Below, one piece after another: positions 1 to 8,570 of a stretch of 38,081 nucleotides of DNA; positions within the stretch are counted from its first letter, which is position 1, and every line of letters starts with the position of its first letter. Below the pieces are notes generated by a model. It worked only from the letters and a program-made list of their open reading frames with translations, was not told the DNA's origin and did not search any database. A program made the position numbers and the translations under genes. Source of the DNA: Clostridia bacterium (lineage in GTDB: Bacteria; Bacillota; Clostridia; Christensenellales; CAG-917); the NCBI GenBank assembly GCA_900754695.1, contig CAAEDU010000047.1, positions 1 through 38,081 of the forward strand, written 5' to 3'.

Positions 1-361
1 ACCTACTGTTTCGAAGACTTTTGCTGGATGCACGACTTCGCCGACGCGGCAAGGCGTCACCCGACAATATTAAATTATCATAAATTTAACTTTGATTTAT
101 TTTCCTGTTTTGCCCTTCTCTCCCCCGCTTCTTTGCACATGTCTCGCGCGCGTGCATATTATATTGTTAAGGATATTATGCCTCTTTTTGAAATAATTAT
201 TAAAGGACAACGCCGTCATCGGCGCCGTCCCGGTTTTTAATGTTTCCCGCGGTTATTTCAATTTCCCGCGGTTATTTTAAGGTTTCGTCCGCACATCCCT
301 TTCATGCCGGAGCGAAATTATGCGGATCGGCATGCCGTGAAGCGCAGTCCCGCCGCCCGCT
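1..361. other. Gene-free stretch downstream of the 1061-residue protein gene
   Basis: No convincing gene. Bases 60-205 are AT-rich, unlike the surrounding DNA. A short direct repeat (TTTCCCGCGGTTATTT) occurs at 243-258 and 262-277, 19 bp apart. A small hairpin (CGCCG TCAT CGGCG, about 211-224), a little further on followed by TTTTT, could end a plus-strand transcript from outside the window. The short open frames here lack ribosome sites and recognisable content. Confidence 0.5.
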
Positions 362-372
362 TCACGGCATGA
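331..372 (-). terminator. Perfect 13-bp inverted repeat over the stop codon of the 1061-residue protein gene
   Basis: Arms at 331-343 (CATGCCGTGAAGC) and 360-372 (GCTTCACGGCATG) match perfectly around a GC-rich loop. The TGA stop (362-364) lies inside the second arm. There is no U-tract after it on the minus strand, so it may be a 3'-end stability hairpin or a Rho-assisted end rather than a classic intrinsic terminator. Confidence 0.45.
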
Positions 373-3300
373 CGGAATTTGAAGAGATGTCCGCGACGGT
401 GATGTACCAATCTTTGGTAAAACCGCCGTCTCCGCCGAGCCGCAGCCGCACGCGGTAGTAGCCCGGCTCGTTGAACCTGAGCGTAAAGTTGATGTCGATG
501 CCCGTCACTATGAGCGCGGGGAAGCTGTCCGTCGTCATCTGCCCTGCCGTGCTCCCTGCCGTGAAGGGGGAGTCTGCCCCGAACTCCACGAGCGTGACAT
601 CGCCGCCCTCGCCCGAGATGTCGAGGTTGTCGTTGGAGAGCGCGGAACCGTCATAGTTTTTGGTGACCGTGATGCTGAGGGTGCGCGAGGGGTAGCGATT
701 GATGCCGTGGGTCGCGTTGGTGATGCGCCCTTCGAACTCATAGTCCCTGCCCGCAAACCAGAACACGGGATCCGTCGAAGTCTGTGAGAAGGTGTAGGTC
801 GCGTCGTCGCCGAGATACGCCTCGACGTGCTGGACGAACTCCTCGCTGCGCTCGCCGAAGACCTCCGCATAGCAGGGGGAATAGTCGTTGGCGGTGTTGA
901 AGGTGACGGTGTAGCCGCCGAGGAGCATGCGCTCGCTCTTCCAATAGCTCGAGCTCGATGTCAGCGGGATGCCGTTGATGAAGATGTTGCCCGCCGCAAG
1001 GTAGAGCCTGATCTGCTTCTCGGTGCCGTCAGCGTTCTTATAGTACGCCATGGCGGTGATGTGGTTGGTGATGGTGGAAAGATAGACCGTCTCGCCCACG
1101 CTGTGCGAGGGCATGTTCGCCTCGCGCACCTCGAACTCCACCCTGTCCGGCTTCTTCACGTCGTAGGTGCCGATATGGGAGTCGCCGAGGAAGTCCCACT
1201 CCACCTCCACTCTGCCGCACATGGTGCTGTAATAATAGGTGTTGAGGATCGCGTCGCGAGTGCCCACCGCTTCCGTCCTGCCCACGATGGTCGTGCTCTT
1301 TTTGTCGCCGTTGACATACTCCACTTCCGCGTCCGCATAGAGGAACTCCGGAATGGAAGAACGCTGACCGTAGTATGTCCCGCCGCTCACGCTGTCCGCG
1401 TGGACGATCTCGAGCTCCGTGCCGACGTCGACATGCGGAGTGAAGACCACTTCTGCCATGGCGCGGTCGGTGAGCCTGATGTTTGCCCGCACCTCGGTGA
1501 CGAATACGGACGCCGCGGAGGCGGAATAGCTCCCGATGCCCAGCGCTTTGAGGGGGTTGGGATACTCCACCGTGAACGTGACCGTCTGCACCTCGTCGCT
1601 GTCGAGGTCGATGTCATTGACGTCCGTGACGCGCATATACCTCGGCGCCTCGGACACGGTCTTGTCGATGTTGACCGCGTTGATCTTGAGATAGTATTCC
1701 CCGAGCATGCCCGTGATCTCCTCGCGGCTCATGGGGACGTATCTGCCCTCCGCGTCCGCGCCGTGGAGCAGAGTGTGATCCTCCGCATAGATGCTCGTGA
1801 GTTCCTCGCCCGTCTCGGCGACCGTCGCGGGCTCCTCCCACTCCCACGAGAGCGCGAGACCCGCGCTGTGCAGAGCGTAGTCCTTCACGTCGCCTATGCC
1901 GCCGTCGATGATGAACACCGTCTCGGAATAGATGTCGTGCGGCTGCGCCATGCCGAAATCGTTCTCCTCGATGTTGATGACGAGGCGGTCCGCGCCGCCC
2001 ATCCAGTCTTTGCCGAGCAGCGCCGCCGCGCTCGAGACCATGGGATCGGAGTCGTCTATGGGCACCGTCACGCTCCCCGTCGCGAACATGTTGCCCGCAT
2101 AAAGCCCCGTCAGCATCCTCTGCACGGGAGAGTCTTCCGTAAAGAGCTCGCAGGGATAGGTGATGAGAGTGTACTCGGGGAGGATGAACGCCGAAAGCGC
2201 GAAGTCGAACTGATCGACGATCTCCTCCGCCACGTCCTTGGTCATCAATGCGTGCAGAGCGACGGAGAAATAGACGTTGTAGGAGCCGAAGTCCGCGGGC
2301 GAGAACGCGATGTCCAGCACCGCTCCGCGCGCGGAGGCATACTTTGATCTGCAATAGTCGCCGCACGCTCCCGTGCAGGTGTGCGTGAGGCGCAGGTGGA
2401 AATAGTTGTCCTCGTCAAGCTTGGTCAGATCGTAATCATTGAGGACAAGGGTGAGCAGGTCGAGGTTGGAGTCCAGCTCGTAATCGTAGCGCATCCTCTC
2501 GTTCCCGCCGTCGAAGAGCGAGATGCTCCCGCTCATGTGCGCGTTGCCTATCTTGGTGGTGACATAGCCCACTTCCGTGCCGTCGGGCACCTTTTTCATA
2601 AGCTCCGCGTCGAGCTCGTGCGAGGTCTTGAAACTCGCCTCCATTCCCGTCACCGCACTCACGATGGTCAGCCCTTCCGTGGAGACGTCCGCGCCGTTCT
2701 CGGTGAAGGCGACGGTCACCTCGCCGCTGAGATCGGGCAGCATGGAGAAAAGTTCCGCAGTGTCGTCTATGCCGAACGCCGCAAGCAGCGCCGAAGAGAC
2801 TTCGCTGCCGAAGATGTCGAGCACCGCGGAGAAATATCCCGCGCCCTCGGACTTATAGTCCTCGTTGGCGATGAAGCGCAGGACGCTGCCGTCCCCGCTC
2901 ACGCGCACGCCGCCGAAAAACGCCTTGCCAAGGTTGAATATGATGTCCGAAAGCGCCTCGCGCGCCGCACCAGAGGACGTGCCGTCATAGATCGTGCCGA
3001 ACAGGTCGTAAATGTTCAGATTCTCGATCTTCATCCTCGCGTCCGCAAGAGCGAGACCGGGCGCGATGTCGATCCACGTCATCCCGGAGTTGCTCACCAG
3101 CGAGAAGAGCAAACCCTCTTCCGCAGCGCTCTCCGCCGCCTCCGTCGTTGCGGTCGCGTCCGTCACCTCGATGACGAAGCAGGAGTTCTCCCGCGAAGAT
3201 ATGTCATAGTTGAAACCGATGAGCAGCGAATAACTGCCCTCCTCCGTCTCCGCCGCGGCTGTCAGAGTCGCGCTGAGCTTGCCGCCCGTGAGCACGATGT

Positions 3301-3547
3301 TGTCCGCGATGCGTTCCGCCGCGTCCGAAAGATAATGCTCCCAGGAGACAGGTGATGTCGCCGGCAGCTTATCGTACTTGTTGCAGGCGACGAAAAGCAC
3401 CGCCGCAAGACAGAGCAGAGCGACCACCGCCATGACCACCGTCATCCTTCCCGCGCGGCGCCCCTTGCGCCTCGCGTCTTTGCCGTCATTCTTCACAAAC
3501 CGCATTTCTTTCTCTCGTTTTGTCGGCATGAACCGCCTTTTCGGCAT
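362..3547 (-). CDS. Large membrane-anchored or lipoprotein of unknown function (1061 aa)
   Basis: I do not recognise a family. Seen: a long basic N-terminal region (about 34 residues rich in K/R), one hydrophobic segment at about 35-54 ending FVAC (Cys55), and then about 1000 residues of mostly polar, beta-strand-like sequence outside the cell. The FVAC site is a borderline lipobox; a plain signal anchor is the alternative. The C-terminal 200 residues hold Gly/Thr/Val-rich strands typical of beta-sandwich folds. The ATG at 3547 follows the kinase stop after one base (TAA-A-ATG), a coupling arrangement used by several other gene pairs in this window, so I chose it. ATGs at 3529 and 3505 are possible. 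It is the last gene of the response regulator/kinase operon and may be the extracytoplasmic partner or main target of that system (inference). Confidence 0.7.
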   Translation of the reverse strand: MPKRRFMPTKREKEMRFVKNDGKDARRKGRRAGRMTVVMAVVALLCLAAVLFVACNKYDKLPATSPVSWEHYLSDAAERIADNIVLTGGKLSATLTAAAETEEGSYSLLIGFNYDISSRENSCFVIEVTDATATTEAAESAAEEGLLFSLVSNSGMTWIDIAPGLALADARMKIENLNIYDLFGTIYDGTSSGAAREALSDIIFNLGKAFFGGVRVSGDGSVLRFIANEDYKSEGAGYFSAVLDIFGSEVSSALLAAFGIDDTAELFSMLPDLSGEVTVAFTENGADVSTEGLTIVSAVTGMEASFKTSHELDAELMKKVPDGTEVGYVTTKIGNAHMSGSISLFDGGNERMRYDYELDSNLDLLTLVLNDYDLTKLDEDNYFHLRLTHTCTGACGDYCRSKYASARGAVLDIAFSPADFGSYNVYFSVALHALMTKDVAEEIVDQFDFALSAFILPEYTLITYPCELFTEDSPVQRMLTGLYAGNMFATGSVTVPIDDSDPMVSSAAALLGKDWMGGADRLVINIEENDFGMAQPHDIYSETVFIIDGGIGDVKDYALHSAGLALSWEWEEPATVAETGEELTSIYAEDHTLLHGADAEGRYVPMSREEITGMLGEYYLKINAVNIDKTVSEAPRYMRVTDVNDIDLDSDEVQTVTFTVEYPNPLKALGIGSYSASAASVFVTEVRANIRLTDRAMAEVVFTPHVDVGTELEIVHADSVSGGTYYGQRSSIPEFLYADAEVEYVNGDKKSTTIVGRTEAVGTRDAILNTYYYSTMCGRVEVEWDFLGDSHIGTYDVKKPDRVEFEVREANMPSHSVGETVYLSTITNHITAMAYYKNADGTEKQIRLYLAAGNIFINGIPLTSSSSYWKSERMLLGGYTVTFNTANDYSPCYAEVFGERSEEFVQHVEAYLGDDATYTFSQTSTDPVFWFAGRDYEFEGRITNATHGINRYPSRTLSITVTKNYDGSALSNDNLDISGEGGDVTLVEFGADSPFTAGSTAGQMTTDSFPALIVTGIDINFTLRFNEPGYYRVRLRLGGDGGFTKDWYITVADISSNSVMP

Positions 3548-3548
3548 T

Positions 3549-4799
3549 TTATTGCTTCTTGAACACGCAGGTGATCTCCAGCCCGCAGGGGATGCAGGCG
3601 GACGCTTTGATCGTGCCGCCCATGCCCTCGACGATGGCTTTCGCGATGGAGAGACCCAGCCCCGTCCCGGGGACGTCCTTGACGTTGCCCGCGCGGTAGA
3701 AGCGATCGAAAATGGACTCGAGCTCCGCCTTCGGGACGCCTATGCCGGTGTCCGCCACCGTGAACACGCAGCCGTCCTTGGTGTTCTTGAGACGGACGGA
3801 GATCCTGTCCCCTTCCCTCGTATATTTCACCGCGTTCTCGATGAGCACGGAGGCGAGCTGTTTGATCTTCTCGCGGTCGACCGCGATGTCGCAATATTCG
3901 ATGTTGGCGATGAGGGCTTTGTTCGCCATCGTCGCCATGTCCGCGAACATGTCCACCGTCTCGGAGACGACGTCGCTCATCTTGGTCTCCTTGCTCCTGC
4001 CCGCGCTCTTTCCGCGCACAATGTTCAGAAGCCCCGAGGAGATGTCCGTCATATAGTCCACTTCGTCCAGGCTCTGATAGAGCATCTCGGACTGCTCCGC
4101 CACCGTCGCGTCGGGGGACGCGAGCACGTTCTCGAGGTTGCCCTTGATGACCGCGAGCGGGGTGCGGATCTCGTGAGACATATCGTTGATGAAATCCTTC
4201 TGTTTGACGTAGTCCGTCATGATGGGCTTGATGGCGATATAGCCCCAGACGAAGCTGAAAACGACCGCCGCCACTATGAATGCGACGGCAAAGGGGATGC
4301 TGTTCAATGAGATGTCGTCCAGCGCGGCAACGAGGTTGTCGCATGCGGCGAACGCCTTGACGTAATATCTTGTGCCCTCGTCTCCCGCGGGCGATGCGAC
4401 ATATGCGGTGTAGGTCTCGAAGTCGTGTCCGCCCACGCTCTCGAGAGCGCCCACTCCCACCCTGCCGCCGAGCGCGGGATCGTTGCGCTCGAGGAACTCG
4501 TCCACCGTCTCTATCATGACGCTGCCGCCCGAAACGGTGTAGAGCGCGAAGCGGTATTCGGGAGAGTCCATCACCATTGCGGAATTGCCGCTCATCGCGC
4601 CGCGTATGCCGTCCACGCCGAGGGACGCCAGCGCCTCGGCATAGCCTTTCACGCCGTCGCGGACGGCGTCCCGCTGCGCCACCGCCGCATATGCGGCGAA
4701 ACCCGCGAGCAGCGCGCCGAAAATGAGCACCACCAACGCGAGATTGACCAGCGCAAAGACCATCCACCTCTTTTTGATGTCGCGATCAACGTTCACCAT
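3549..4799 (-). CDS. Sensor histidine kinase
   Basis: Two-component membrane kinase of 416 residues. Two transmembrane segments (about 13-38 and 169-190) flank an extracytoplasmic sensor domain of about 130 residues; no clear HAMP domain is seen. The cytoplasmic part has the H-box (SHEIRTPL, phospho-acceptor His about 209), N-box (LIENAVKYT), G1 box (ADTGIGVP), F-box (IFDRFYRA) and G2 box (GTGLGLSIA), so it should be catalytically complete. An upstream GTG at 4817 could extend it by six codons. I prefer the ATG at 4799, which shares one base with the regulator's stop (TGATG) and has GGAG at good spacing. It phosphorylates the regulator encoded just upstream. The signal it senses cannot be read from the sequence. 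Confidence 0.93.
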   Translation of the reverse strand: MVNVDRDIKKRWMVFALVNLALVVLIFGALLAGFAAYAAVAQRDAVRDGVKGYAEALASLGVDGIRGAMSGNSAMVMDSPEYRFALYTVSGGSVMIETVDEFLERNDPALGGRVGVGALESVGGHDFETYTAYVASPAGDEGTRYYVKAFAACDNLVAALDDISLNSIPFAVAFIVAAVVFSFVWGYIAIKPIMTDYVKQKDFINDMSHEIRTPLAVIKGNLENVLASPDATVAEQSEMLYQSLDEVDYMTDISSGLLNIVRGKSAGRSKETKMSDVVSETVDMFADMATMANKALIANIEYCDIAVDREKIKQLASVLIENAVKYTREGDRISVRLKNTKDGCVFTVADTGIGVPKAELESIFDRFYRAGNVKDVPGTGLGLSIAKAIVEGMGGTIKASACIPCGLEITCVFKKQ

Positions 4800-5470
4800 C
4801 AGATCTTCTCCGTCCACATATACCCGGTCGCCTTGATGGTTTTAAGGCAGCCGTCCAGCCCGTATTCCGCAAGTATTTTGCGCAAACGGAAGATGTTTAT
4901 CTCGATGACGGAAGTCCCCGTCGTGGAGTAGTAGCCCCAAATGCGGTCGAAGATCTGCTGTTTTGTCATGATGATCTCCTTGTTGCGCACCAAAAGCTCC
5001 AGGATCTCGTAAGTCTTCCTGTTCATCGGGACATAGCTGCCGTCCACCGTCATCATCTTGTTGACGTAGTTGACCTCCATGTTGCGGAACTTATAGTGCG
5101 TGCTGCTGAAGTTGCCGCCCGTACGCCTGAGACACGCCTCCACCCTCGCCATCAGCTCCTCCCTTGCGAAGGGCTTGGTCATATAGTCGTCCGCGCCGAG
5201 ACGGAAGCAGTCGATCTTCTTGTCGATGTCGCTGAGCGCGGAGAGCACGATGACGGGCATGAGATAGGTGCGCCTGATCTCCCGGAGCACATCCATGCCG
5301 GAGAGTTTGCCGAGCATGAGGTCGAGGATGACGAGGTCGTAATAGGTCTTCTCCACATCCTGCAACGCTTTTTCGCCGGAAAGCGCGATGTCGACGTCAC
5401 CGATGACGCTGAGGGACGTGGAAAGTATCTTGGCAAGTTTTTCGTCGTCTTCCACTACGAGAAGTCGCAT
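4799..5470 (-). CDS. OmpR/PhoB-family response regulator
   Basis: DNA-binding response regulator of 223 residues, the usual length. The receiver domain (1-115) has the acidic pair Glu7/Asp8/Asp9, phospho-acceptor Asp50 in VILDLMLG, the switch Ser in VLSA, and the conserved Lys in TKPF. The usual Pro after DLML is Gly here. The C-terminal winged-helix domain (about 125-223) has the typical recognition-helix region (SVIEINIFRLRKIL) and the wing ending GYMW. A strong AGGAGG lies just upstream of the ATG. It is the first gene of a three-gene operon with its kinase and the large anchored protein, and probably controls its own operon. Confidence 0.95.
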   Translation of the reverse strand: MRLLVVEDDEKLAKILSTSLSVIGDVDIALSGEKALQDVEKTYYDLVILDLMLGKLSGMDVLREIRRTYLMPVIVLSALSDIDKKIDCFRLGADDYMTKPFAREELMARVEACLRRTGGNFSSTHYKFRNMEVNYVNKMMTVDGSYVPMNRKTYEILELLVRNKEIIMTKQQIFDRIWGYYSTTGTSVIEINIFRLRKILAEYGLDGCLKTIKATGYMWTEKI

Positions 5471-5538
5471 GATATCCTCCTGACCGTGCCCGCGTTCACG
5501 CGCGAAACACGATTAAATTCATATTAAATCTCAAATCA

Positions 5539-5567
5539 AATATAAGCCGAAAGCGGGAAAAAATCAA
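5539..5567 (-). promoter_or_regulatory. Sigma-A type promoter for the two-component operon
   Basis: On the minus strand, TTGATT (5562-5567) and TATATT (5539-5544) are separated by exactly 17 bp, about 70 bp upstream of the response regulator start. The stretch around it is markedly AT-rich. Confidence 0.75.
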
Positions 5568-5654
5568 GACTTTTTGAAATTGTGTTATGATTATTTAATG
5601 TTTCTGCAAGAAAAATGAAAGCAACGCGCGCGATGTGTGAGCGCGGGGATGCCC

Positions 5655-5679
5655 GGGAGGGGCGCGGTGCGCCCCTCCC
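5655..5679. terminator. Hairpin after the collagen-like gene
   Basis: Perfect 11-bp stem (5655-5665 with 5669-5679, loop GGT) starting 6 bases past the stop of the collagen-like gene. A TTTT run follows only on the plus strand; on the minus strand, the relevant direction, no U-tract follows. It is a plausible but non-classical terminator. Confidence 0.45.
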
Positions 5680-5685
5680 CTTTTG

Positions 5686-6654
5686 TCAGGTCTCGATGAT
5701 GTCCGCGTCCCTCAGCGAGGTCAGCAGCTCGTTGATCTTGCCCGCGAGAGTCTCCGCGTCCGCCGTGGTCGCAACGTCCGCAACGGCAACGCCCTGCACG
5801 ACGGGACCCGTCGCACCCGTGGGGCCGGTCGGTCCGGTGGGACCCGTGGGGCCTTCGTCACCCTGCGCACCTTGCAAACCCTGTATGCCCTGCGGACCCG
5901 TGTCGCCCGTAGGGCCCGTCGGCCCTGTGGGACCGGTCGCGCCCGTGGGACCTTCGTCACCCTGAGCGCCCTGCAAGCCCTGTACGCCCTGCGGACCCGT
6001 GTCGCCCGTGGGACCCGTCGGCCCTGTGGGACCGGTCGCTCCCGTGGGACCTTCGTCACCCTGCGCACCTTGCAAGCCCTGTATGCCCTGCGGACCCGTG
6101 TCGCCCGTGGGACCCGTCGGCCCTGTGGGACCGGTCGCGCCCGTGGGACCTTCGTCACCCTGCGCGCCCTGCAAACCCTGTATGCCCTGCGGACCCGTGT
6201 CGCCCGTAGGGCCCGTCGGCCCTGTGGGACCGGTCGCTCCCGTGGGACCTTCGTCGCCCTGCGCACCCTGCAAGCCCTGTATGCCCTGTACTCCCTGCGG
6301 GCCTTCCGGACCTGTCGGTCCCGTCGCGCCCGCGGCGCCCGTTGCTCCCGTTGCTCCCGTCGCGCCCGTGGCGCCGGTCGCTCCCGTGGCGCCCGTCGCT
6401 CCCTGCGGGATGGTGAAGGTGAGGATGGGGTCGGTGCCGCCCGTATCGGTGACGGAAGCGTCCGTGCCCGGCTGTCCCGTGACGGTCTGCCCCACTCTCA
6501 CCGTGACGGCGGAAGGACCCGTCGGTCCCGTTGGGCCTCTGTCTCCCTGCGGGCCTATCGGACCCCGCGGACCCGTAGGCCCCTGGCAGCAACCGCTCCG
6601 CTGCGCGCATCTGCACGGCGAACAGCCGCATCTCTTGCAAAATTCCGAAAACAT
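5686..6654 (-). CDS. Collagen-like glycine-triplet-repeat surface protein
   Basis: 322-residue collagen-like protein. A Cys-rich N-terminus (seven Cys within about the first 23 residues) leads into a short Gly-X-Y run. A non-collagen insert (about residues 48-84, VGQTVTGQPGTD then ILTFTIPQG) of a kind common in Bacillota collagen-like proteins follows, then GAT triplets and near-identical 33-residue blocks (GPTGDTGPQGIQGLQGAQGD). The C-terminal cap ends INELLTSLRDADIIET. No signal peptide or sortase motif is seen, as in spore-coat or exosporium proteins of the BclA type, so a spore-surface role is possible but not shown. An AGGAGG site precedes the ATG. It diverges from a glycosyltransferase gene 75 bp away; the Thr-rich triplets are a plausible glycosylation substrate. 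Confidence 0.9.
   Translation of the reverse strand: MFSEFCKRCGCSPCRCAQRSGCCQGPTGPRGPIGPQGDRGPTGPTGPSAVTVRVGQTVTGQPGTDASVTDTGGTDPILTFTIPQGATGATGATGATGATGATGATGAAGATGPTGPEGPQGVQGIQGLQGAQGDEGPTGATGPTGPTGPTGDTGPQGIQGLQGAQGDEGPTGATGPTGPTGPTGDTGPQGIQGLQGAQGDEGPTGATGPTGPTGPTGDTGPQGVQGLQGAQGDEGPTGATGPTGPTGPTGDTGPQGIQGLQGAQGDEGPTGPTGPTGPTGATGPVVQGVAVADVATTADAETLAGKINELLTSLRDADIIET
5852..6346. repeat. Five 99-bp tandem units coding collagen triplets
   Basis: Units start at 5852, 5951, 6050, 6149 and 6248, each 99 bp (33 codons, 11 Gly-X-Y triplets). The first four are nearly identical at DNA level with mostly synonymous changes; the fifth has diverged in its second half. The 99-bp unit keeps the reading frame when copies are gained or lost. 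Confidence 0.9.
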
Positions 6655-6729
6655 TGTCTGCCCTCCTTTTGGTTATGTAGGCGCTCTTCCGCTATTACAT
6701 CATATAAATGCAGTGTGCGGGAGGTGACT

Positions 6730-7818
6730 ATGGAGAGACTGCTTTCGCTGAGCATGATCGTGCGCAATGAGGAAAAGGTGCTCGCGCGGGCGCTTAGCGG
6801 CGTGCGGGACGCGGTGGACGAGATAGTCATCGCGGACACGGGCAGCACGGACGGCACCGTCTCCGTTGCGGAAAGTTTCGGCGCAAAGGTGGTCTCATTC
6901 CCCTGGCGGGACGACTTTGCCGCTGCGCGCAACTTCTCGTTTTCCCTCGCGACCTGCCCGTATGTCATGTGGCTGGACGCGGACGATGTCGTCACCGAGG
7001 AAAACGCCGCACTTCTTAAAAAACTGCGCGAGAGACTGAAAAACGAAAGCCCGGACACAGTCATGTGCCGCTATGACGTCGCGTTCGACGCCGCGGGGAG
7101 ACCGACCTGCTCCTACATCCGCGAAAGGGTGCTGAAAAGAGAGGGATGCCCGCCCTGGCACGGACGGGTGCACGAGTGCATCCCGCCTTTCGGGAAGATC
7201 ATATTCTCGCATTTTACGGTGAAACACGGCGAGACTCCCGGCAAAGTGCGAGGAGAAAGGAACCTCGCCATCTACCGCAAAGCCGTCTCAGAGGGTGAGG
7301 AACTTGACGCACGCCATCTCTTCTACTATGGCAGAGAGCTGACGGCAGCGAAGCTCTACCGCGAGGCGGAGAGCGTCCTGAAAGAGGCGATCTCTTCAAG
7401 CGGCTGGGCGACGGGGAAGATAGAGGCGAGCAAGACCCTCGCGGACTGCCTCATCGCGCTGCGGCGGGAGGATGAGGCGATGTCCGTGCTGCTCGAAAGT
7501 TTCCGTTTCGGCTCTCCGCGCGCCGCCGTCTGCTGCAAGATCGGCGCGCTCTTCCGCAAAAAGGATATGCCGAAAGAGGCGATATTCTGGTATAAAGCCG
7601 CGCTCGCCGCAGGCGACCACTCCCTCGAAGGGGACTTCGAGCAACCGGAATGCCGCGGCGTCATCCCTCTCGTGGAACTCACGGCGTGCTATTGGCGCAC
7701 GGGAGAGCGCGACCGCGCCTACAAATGCCACCTCGCCGCCCGCGATGTTGCCCCCGAACACCCCTCCGTAGTCTACAACGACGCCTTCTTCCGTGAGCGC
7801 GGCTACCCCCTGCTCTGA
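6730..7818 (+). CDS. Family 2 glycosyltransferase with C-terminal TPR-like region
   Basis: 362-residue GT-A fold glycosyltransferase. The N-terminus (LSLSMIVRNEE) and VIADTGSTDGT form the nucleotide-sugar site, and WLDADD (Asp83-x-Asp85) supplies the metal-binding DxD. From about residue 200 the sequence becomes helical with TPR-like repeats (AKLYREAESVLKEAI, KDMPKEAIFWYKAAL), as in the SunS/SgtA-like group that glycosylates proteins. The start is the ATG at 6730 behind GAGGTG; the open frame reaches further upstream, but only as an antisense image of the collagen gene. Being divergent from the collagen-like gene, its likely job is to glycosylate that protein, as the SgtA/BclA pair does in Clostridioides difficile (established there, inferred here). 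Confidence 0.88.
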   Translation: MERLLSLSMIVRNEEKVLARALSGVRDAVDEIVIADTGSTDGTVSVAESFGAKVVSFPWRDDFAAARNFSFSLATCPYVMWLDADDVVTEENAALLKKLRERLKNESPDTVMCRYDVAFDAAGRPTCSYIRERVLKREGCPPWHGRVHECIPPFGKIIFSHFTVKHGETPGKVRGERNLAIYRKAVSEGEELDARHLFYYGRELTAAKLYREAESVLKEAISSSGWATGKIEASKTLADCLIALRREDEAMSVLLESFRFGSPRAAVCCKIGALFRKKDMPKEAIFWYKAALAAGDHSLEGDFEQPECRGVIPLVELTACYWRTGERDRAYKCHLAARDVAPEHPSVVYNDAFFRERGYPLL

Positions 7819-7840
7819 CCGCCCCCTCTTCCGAGCAGCA

Positions 7841-7945
7841 TTAGACACTTGGGGACAGGCTTAAATTGTCCAAATCTTAGACACTTGGGGACGGGCTTAT
7901 TTTGTCCGATTTTTGGACAATTTAAGCCCGTCCCCAAGTGTCTAA
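7841..7945. repeat. REP/MITE-like element: two direct copies plus an inverted copy
   Basis: A 31-bp unit beginning TTAGACACTTGGGGAC occurs at 7841-7871 and 7877-7907, and in inverted orientation at 7915-7945. The last two form an almost perfect hairpin (2 mismatches, 7-bp loop). Similar palindromes are scattered in other genomes next to Y1 (IS200/RAYT-like) transposases; no transposase is present here. It fills the gap between the convergent glycosyltransferase and phosphatase genes. Confidence 0.8.
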
Positions 7946-7983
7946 ATCAAAAGAAAATGCGGCATTCCGCCGCATCAGATCAC

Positions 7984-8018
7984 AAAAAACCGCACTCGCG
8001 CGCCCTCACGGGCGCGTT
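7984..8018 (-). terminator. Probable terminator of the phosphatase/PLC operon
   Basis: On the minus strand a CGCGCCC/GGGCGCG stem overlaps the phosphatase stop codon and is followed, about 10 bases later, by TTTTTT (7984-7989). Confidence 0.5.
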
Positions 8019-8569
8019 TCGTTTCCTCCGGCGTCAAGGTCGTAGACGCGGCACTTCCCGTTCTTCACCGAGCGGGAGAAAAAGTCGCCGTCCTCGGGCA
8101 TGCCGTTGAAGTAGCAGTCCACGCAGCCCGTGGTGCACTTGTGCCCCGCGATCATGACATTCGCGTCCCTACCGGCATATTTTGCGGTGAGTTCGTCCAA
8201 AAATGAGAACACCCTCGCGACGAATCCCTTCGGATCCTCCACCCCGTCATAGTAGCGGGTGTCCGGGATGAGACCCACCGTGAGACGCATGGTCTCGTCG
8301 ATGACCTGTCCGTCCGCGCTGCCCACGTCGAAGGGCTGGAGCCGCTCGTCCGTGATCGGGATCATGCCGCCCGAGGCTATCAGCGCGGTCTCGACCGCAC
8401 GCTCTTGCGGGGAGGAATACACCGCCTCGAAACGCACTCCCGCAAGCTCCCGCCCGAGTTCCTCCGCCTGCGCCCTGCCGACGGCGTTCAAAGGCAGCCC
8501 ATGTCTCCCCTGCATACGCTTTTGGATGTTGAGGTCGGTCTGACCGTGCCTTACCAGATAGATCTTCAT
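8006..8569 (-). CDS. Histidine phosphatase (phosphoglycerate mutase-like)
   Basis: 187-residue histidine phosphatase superfamily protein. The catalytic RHG (Arg7-His8-Gly9) sits in MKIYLVRHGQT, the second conserved Arg is in SSPQERAVETA, and the second catalytic His is in IAGHKCTTG. The usual GG after that His is replaced by KC, so it is not a canonical GpmA/CobC member; the substrate is unknown. The start at 8569 lies one base after the stop of the upstream gene (TGA-T-ATG), indicating translational coupling with the PI-PLC-like protein. Lack of a signal peptide puts it in the cytoplasm, opposite its anchored partner. Confidence 0.85.
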   Translation of the reverse strand: MKIYLVRHGQTDLNIQKRMQGRHGLPLNAVGRAQAEELGRELAGVRFEAVYSSPQERAVETALIASGGMIPITDERLQPFDVGSADGQVIDETMRLTVGLIPDTRYYDGVEDPKGFVARVFSFLDELTAKYAGRDANVMIAGHKCTTGCVDCYFNGMPEDGDFFSRSVKNGKCRVYDLDAGGNETRP

Positions 8570-8570
8570 A

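Noticed and set aside
827..2347. Long plus-strand open frame (506 codons) opposite the 1061-residue protein
   Set aside because: Antisense image of a high-GC gene; His/Arg/Val-rich nonsense composition, no ribosome site, no family.
5683..6729. N-terminal extension of the glycosyltransferase frame
   Set aside because: It is the antisense of the collagen repeats; GAGGTG and the family start MERLLSLSMIV fix the real start at 6730.
7841..7945. Palindromic repeats as a CRISPR remnant
   Set aside because: Copies are adjacent with 5-7 bp gaps and one is inverted; this is REP-like, not repeat-spacer structure.
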